Shown: one piece after another, positions 60,511-64,000 of the stretch | Layout: each line of letters begins with the position of its first letter | Numbering within the stretch: position 1 is the stretch's first letter | Source: Geoglobus acetivorans | Lineage (GTDB): Archaea > Halobacteriota > Archaeoglobi > Archaeoglobales > Archaeoglobaceae | Assembly (NCBI RefSeq): GCF_039641995.1 | Contig: NZ_CP087714.1 | Coordinates: 806,001 to 870,000, forward strand | Reading direction: 5' to 3' | DNA: 64,000 nucleotides | Program-made: the position numbers and the translations under genes | Notes under the pieces: generated by a model | What the model saw: the letters and a program-made list of their open reading frames with translations, nothing else | Database searches by the model: none | What the model was told of the DNA's origin: nothing

Positions 60511-61737
60511 TCACATTTTTTTGAAGTGATATCCTCTGCTTTCCAGCTCTGCGAGGATATTTTCCACCACCTGAGACGATTCCACCTCGAAAACTATTTT
60601 CAGTGCTGTGTGCCATGCCGGCGCTCGCAGATCCTCTCTGTGGTGGATCACATCTATGATGTTGCCCCTGTGTCTGGCAATTATTCCCGTAACCTCGCTG
60701 AGGTTTCCGGGAGAGTCGGGAACGAATCCGTATATGACAGCAAGCTTGCCTGAATTGGCAAGGGCCCTGATAATCAGTTTGTAAATTGCAGTCAGGTCTA
60801 TGTTTCCCCCCGAGATGACCACTGCCACATTCTTTCCTCTAACATCCACTTTGTTTCCGAGAAGGGCCGCCACCCCGGCGGCGCCGGCACCCTCTGCAAG
60901 AACCTTCTCTTTTTCGAGGAGATAGTGAATGGCTCTCGCAATTTCATCCTCGTTTACCGTTACTATCTCGTCCACAAGGGATTTTACAATCCTGAATGTG
61001 TTTTTGCCAGGTCTCTTCGTGGCAAGACCGTCGGCTATTGTTGGTTTTACCTCTGTAACCGTAATTTTGCCCAACCTCATGGATTCTGCAAACTTGGGTA
61101 CGTTTTCAGGCTCCACTCCAATGATCTCCACGCTGTCCGTGAAAATTTTCATCACTGTCGAAATACCCGAAATGAGTCCACCTCCTCCCAATGGGACGAT
61201 TACCGTGTCTATTTTACTTATCTGTTCGACCATTTCCCAGGCTATGGTGCCCTGTCCCGAAATCACATCCGGGTCATCAAAGGGGTGGATGAACGCATAA
61301 CCCCTCTCTTCAGCTATCTCGATTGCTTTCTGCTCGGAATCGTCGTATATTTTTCCGTGCAGTATCACTTCGGCACCGAAATTCTTCACTGCTTCGATTT
61401 TTGTTATGCTTGCAGATTCTGGCATCACGACTATACACGGAAGACCAAACACGGAGGAGGCGTATGCAACGCCCTGTGCATGGTTTCCGGCTGATGCTGT
61501 TACAATGCCTGAAACACTTCCTGCAAGTTTGCTGACCTTGTAAAGGGCGCCCCGTATTTTGAAGCTTCCTGTCTTCTGAAGGTTTTCAAGCTTGAGGTGA
61601 ATTTTTCCTCCGGTCAACCTGCTGAGTTCATGGCTGTACTCAACCGGCGTTCTATATGCATGCTCCGAAACGATTTTTCTCGCTTCCTGCGAGCCCTCAA
61701 AAATTTTTTTAACCAGTAACGGTATGTTCTCCCCCAC
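60511..61737 (-). CDS. ilvA: Threonine ammonia-lyase (dehydratase) with C-terminal ACT domain
   Basis: The 408-residue PLP enzyme converts threonine to 2-oxobutyrate for isoleucine. PLP lysine in ENLQKTGSFKIRGALYKVS (residues ~51-69), ASAGNHAQGVAYAS, VPLGGGGLISGIS (~residues 178-190) and AEGAGAAGVAALLG. The C-terminal ~75 residues (VIYGFVPDSPGNLSEVTGII, HRGNIIDVIHHRED) form an ACT-type regulatory domain. Length fits the catabolic/short biosynthetic form with one ACT domain. It lies 13 bp downstream of elp3 on the same strand. Confidence 0.93.
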   Translation of the reverse strand: MGENIPLLVKKIFEGSQEARKIVSEHAYRTPVEYSHELSRLTGGKIHLKLENLQKTGSFKIRGALYKVSKLAGSVSGIVTASAGNHAQGVAYASSVFGLPCIVVMPESASITKIEAVKNFGAEVILHGKIYDDSEQKAIEIAEERGYAFIHPFDDPDVISGQGTIAWEMVEQISKIDTVIVPLGGGGLISGISTVMKIFTDSVEIIGVEPENVPKFAESMRLGKITVTEVKPTIADGLATKRPGKNTFRIVKSLVDEIVTVNEDEIARAIHYLLEKEKVLAEGAGAAGVAALLGNKVDVRGKNVAVVISGGNIDLTAIYKLIIRALANSGKLAVIYGFVPDSPGNLSEVTGIIARHRGNIIDVIHHREDLRAPAWHTALKIVFEVESSQVVENILAELESRGYHFKKM

Positions 61738-61750
61738 AATACCCCGCTCC

Positions 61751-63322
61751 TTAAAGTTTTTTCACCATGTATTCGAATTCCTTTCTGTATCCGTGTTTCC
61801 TGTAATACTCTCTTACGCCCACACCACTTATAACTGCTATCCTGTCATAGTGTTCGCCGGCTATTTCCTCTGCCAGGCTCAGCAACCTCTCCCCAAAGCC
61901 TCTGTGCTGGAACGCCTTTTCATCCCTGTCTCCTATTCCAACTGCTTTTCCGTAGACGTGCAGTTCTCTGATCAGGGCAGTATCGTAAAGTTCATGTATG
62001 AACGGCTCATCAGGGAATCTGAGTCTTATGAACCCGACGAGAACCTCCCGGGACGGATCCTCGAATGAAATGAAAAACTCCTTTCCACTATTCGCCTCAT
62101 ACTTTCTCACAACCTCCTCAAAGTCTCGTTCTCTGTATTCTTTCAGTCTGTGTCCCGCCTCCCTGCACCTTATGCATCTGCATGAATATCCAAGCTCCTT
62201 CAGCCTCTCGTGGATTAGCTGCCTGATGTTTCCCTTGTCCAGTCCAATTGCCCTGTCAACGGGAATATCTCTCTGAATTCGCTGAATTCTCACGTATTCG
62301 GGTATGTACTTCTTCGCCCTTGCTACAAGCTCCACGACTTCTTCGGTAGAGTATGGAGTGTATTCACCTCTTTCGTACATCTCGTAGAGCTGGGTGCCTC
62401 TGACGACAAGGGTTGGATAAATCTTCAGGTAGTCCGGCCTGAAATCAGGATTTTCGAAGAGAATTCTGAACATTTTCAGATCTCTCTCAAAATCGGAACC
62501 CGGCAGACCGGGCATGATGTGATACCCAACCTTGAATGCCGAATCCCTCAACCTTTTCGTCGCATCGACAACGTCCTGGACTCCATGCCCCCTCTGAATT
62601 TTTTCAAGCACATCATCGTAAACGCTCTGCACTCCAAGCTCCACCTTTGTCCCGCCAAACCTGAGCATCTCAATTATGTGCTCTTCCCCGGCATAATCCG
62701 GCCTCGTCTCGAACGTCATGCCAACGCATCTTGCTTTAGCCCTTTCGTTGTCTTTCTTTGCCTGTTCAAGGTCGCTGTAGAGCTTTTTCTCACTTTCAAA
62801 GCTGTTCAGGGCTGAGAAAATTCCGAGAATGAACTTTTGTTTGTAATCTTCCTCTCTTGCCGGAAACGTGCCGCCCATGACGATAATCTCGACTTTATCC
62901 ACGTCGTGGCCAATCTCCTTAAGCTCACTCAGCCTCGATGTTACCTGTCTGAAAGAATCGTACTCATGCTGCCTGCCTCTCTGTGCGGCGGGCTCGAATC
63001 CAATGTAGCTCTGGGGTGTGTTGAATTCCACGCCTCCGGGGCACGGAATGCACTTTCCGTGGGGACATGGTGCCGGAGAAGTCATCACGCTGACAACGGC
63101 GACACCGCTTATCGTCCTCACCGGCTTCAGCCTGAGGACTTCCCTAAGCTTTTCATAAAGTGGCTCATTTTTGACTGCCCTCAGAACATCTGCATCAGAA
63201 GGGATTGTTGAGAGCGAGTATTTCTTGGCGACTCTCTTTTTAATCCTGGCTATTTCCTTTTTATCCACTTTTCCGATTTTTGCAATTTCGAGAGCAATTT
63301 CTCTCAATGCTGCTTGAGACAT
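61751..63322 (-). CDS. elp3: Elp3 tRNA-modifying radical-SAM/acetyltransferase enzyme
   Basis: The 523-residue protein has the Elp3 radical-SAM motif PAPCPHGKCIPCPGGVEFN (residues ~83-101), then GTFPAREEDYKQKF, VELGVQSVYDDVLEKIQRGH, and a C-terminal GNAT domain from about residue 390 (HELYDTALIRELHVYG; HRGFGERLLSLAE with the CoA loop). Elp3 makes 5-carboxymethyluridine-type modification at the tRNA wobble position using acetyl-CoA and SAM. Length is normal for archaeal Elp3. Confidence 0.96.
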   Translation of the reverse strand: MSQAALREIALEIAKIGKVDKKEIARIKKRVAKKYSLSTIPSDADVLRAVKNEPLYEKLREVLRLKPVRTISGVAVVSVMTSPAPCPHGKCIPCPGGVEFNTPQSYIGFEPAAQRGRQHEYDSFRQVTSRLSELKEIGHDVDKVEIIVMGGTFPAREEDYKQKFILGIFSALNSFESEKKLYSDLEQAKKDNERAKARCVGMTFETRPDYAGEEHIIEMLRFGGTKVELGVQSVYDDVLEKIQRGHGVQDVVDATKRLRDSAFKVGYHIMPGLPGSDFERDLKMFRILFENPDFRPDYLKIYPTLVVRGTQLYEMYERGEYTPYSTEEVVELVARAKKYIPEYVRIQRIQRDIPVDRAIGLDKGNIRQLIHERLKELGYSCRCIRCREAGHRLKEYRERDFEEVVRKYEANSGKEFFISFEDPSREVLVGFIRLRFPDEPFIHELYDTALIRELHVYGKAVGIGDRDEKAFQHRGFGERLLSLAEEIAGEHYDRIAVISGVGVREYYRKHGYRKEFEYMVKKL

Positions 63323-63375
63323 TCCCTGAAAATACGGAAATGCAGGTTAAAAATTTGACGGAGAAAACTGCAGTT

Positions 63376-63954
63376 TCATGCTCGGGCGTTGCCGTAAATT
63401 TTGGCCTCGTCTGCAATTTCAGCGGAAAGCTTCTTGAGAAAAACCAGGAAACCGAAAATCAGTACGGGAATTGCTCCGAGAGTAACGGGCAAAAACCATT
63501 CTGGCATTGCACCTGCAACAGTTCCGACATATATTCCATATTCAATCGCGAGGAGATATAATGTCAAAAATGCACCCATGCCCAGCAGAACTTCAAAATA
63601 CCTGTTCACCCACCATGCTCTTCTTTCGGCAGGAATTCGGTCGATCATCATGAAGAATGCGGGCAGGTTGATGAGATACGGGTGGTTGTTGATGATGGTG
63701 AATCTGTATTTTGCGATAAGGAGGAATATTATAGGGGCAATGCTCAATGCAACGGGCAAAATCATCCAGGTACTTTTATCTCCGTAGCTGTCTGGCTTGC
63801 CCTCAAAGTTGAAGTGGGAGGGGATGTTGTCGGGCAGAGTTTGATACGCATATATCGCGAGGACCCAGATCCCCGCAAGACCGAGTAATATCAGGGCTAA
63901 AAATATCTGACCTTTCTTAGATATTGGTTCAGGAGGAATCTTTTGGATTTTCAT
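63376..63954 (-). CDS. DUF1648-type integral membrane protein
   Basis: The 192-residue protein has four to five membrane helices (residues ~17-36, 65-85, 118-140, 150-175) and the DUF1648 motif LPDNIPSHFNFEGKPDSYGD (residues ~41-60) after the first helix. The family occurs in SdpI-like immunity and other membrane proteins, and its role is unknown. The start at 63954 (MKIQKI) is one codon inside the frame from 63957. A TATA-like TATAATATTAAG lies at 63964-63975, upstream on the minus strand. Confidence 0.85.
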   Translation of the reverse strand: MKIQKIPPEPISKKGQIFLALILLGLAGIWVLAIYAYQTLPDNIPSHFNFEGKPDSYGDKSTWMILPVALSIAPIIFLLIAKYRFTIINNHPYLINLPAFFMMIDRIPAERRAWWVNRYFEVLLGMGAFLTLYLLAIEYGIYVGTVAGAMPEWFLPVTLGAIPVLIFGFLVFLKKLSAEIADEAKIYGNARA

Positions 63955-64000
63955 CATTCTTTGTATAATATTAAGTTAGAATTAAAAAATTTTGGAAGGT

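Overview
The window looks like a chromosome segment of a hyperthermophilic euryarchaeon of the Archaeoglobales, most like Geoglobus or Ferroglobus. The reasons are archaeal informational genes (archaeal-type ProS and GlyS, RPA plus its partner, Tpt1, Elp3, TgtA/ArcS, UPF0147, UPF0292), tetrahydromethanopterin synthesis (MptA), archaeal pilus genes, TATA/BRE promoters that often give leaderless starts, and a CRISPR repeat of the Archaeoglobus/Pyrococcus type (crRNA tag AUUGAAAG). The exact species is an inference.

Layout. 0-4 kb: 5'-truncated flippase-like membrane protein, NifU-like protein, DUF151, DUF2284 and an isopropylmalate/citramalate synthase. 4-10.3 kb: one rightward operon with a pilus-type ATPase, a TadC/GspF membrane protein, a DUF432-like protein, MscS, a phosphodiesterase and MoaE. 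10.3-13.4 kb: zinc-ribbon protein, GT2 glycosyltransferase facing a second flippase-like gene, and an MBL hydrolase. 13.46-13.67 kb: no protein gene but a three-hairpin H/ACA guide RNA. 13.8-20.6 kb: ProS; a block of extracytoplasmic thiol/metal-type genes flanked by three copies of one palindromic operator; ThiL, Tpt1, UPF0292 and UPF0235. 20.8-22 kb: a dispersed G-rich repeat, then a 13-repeat CRISPR array transcribed leftward, with no cas genes in the window. 22.3-32.1 kb: GlyS, then an acetate module (DUF4212/SSF symporter, CBS-nucleotidyltransferase, DnaQ-like exonuclease, cNMP/CBS protein with a decayed nucleotidyltransferase motif, acetyl-CoA synthetase). 32.3-48.2 kb: mostly housekeeping genes (RPA operon, LeuC, aminotransferase, purSLQ, MoeA, MptA) plus a ferredoxin pair and a frameshifted LTD/phospholipase-D-type secreted nuclease. 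48.3 kb: a type IV pilin-like gene. 49-54 kb: a decaying accessory island with three remnants of one transposase family, frameshifted HicA, truncated RelE, a broken AAA ATPase and two intact VapBC-type pairs. 54.2-64 kb: TldD/PmbA, ArcS/TgtA, CcmC with a 37-residue CcmD-like gene, threonine dehydratase, Elp3 and a DUF1648 membrane protein.

How the genes fit together. The symporter and acetyl-CoA synthetase give acetate uptake and activation, with the CBS/nucleotidyltransferase/exonuclease genes as probable regulators. ccmCD fits an organism that makes c-type cytochromes. MoaE and MoeA fit molybdo/tungsto-enzymes. The least explained parts are the operator-flanked extracytoplasmic block (15.5-18.3 kb), the H/ACA RNA, the dispersed 26-bp repeat and the regulatory proteins of the acetate module. 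All identifications come from reading the sequence; no database search was run.
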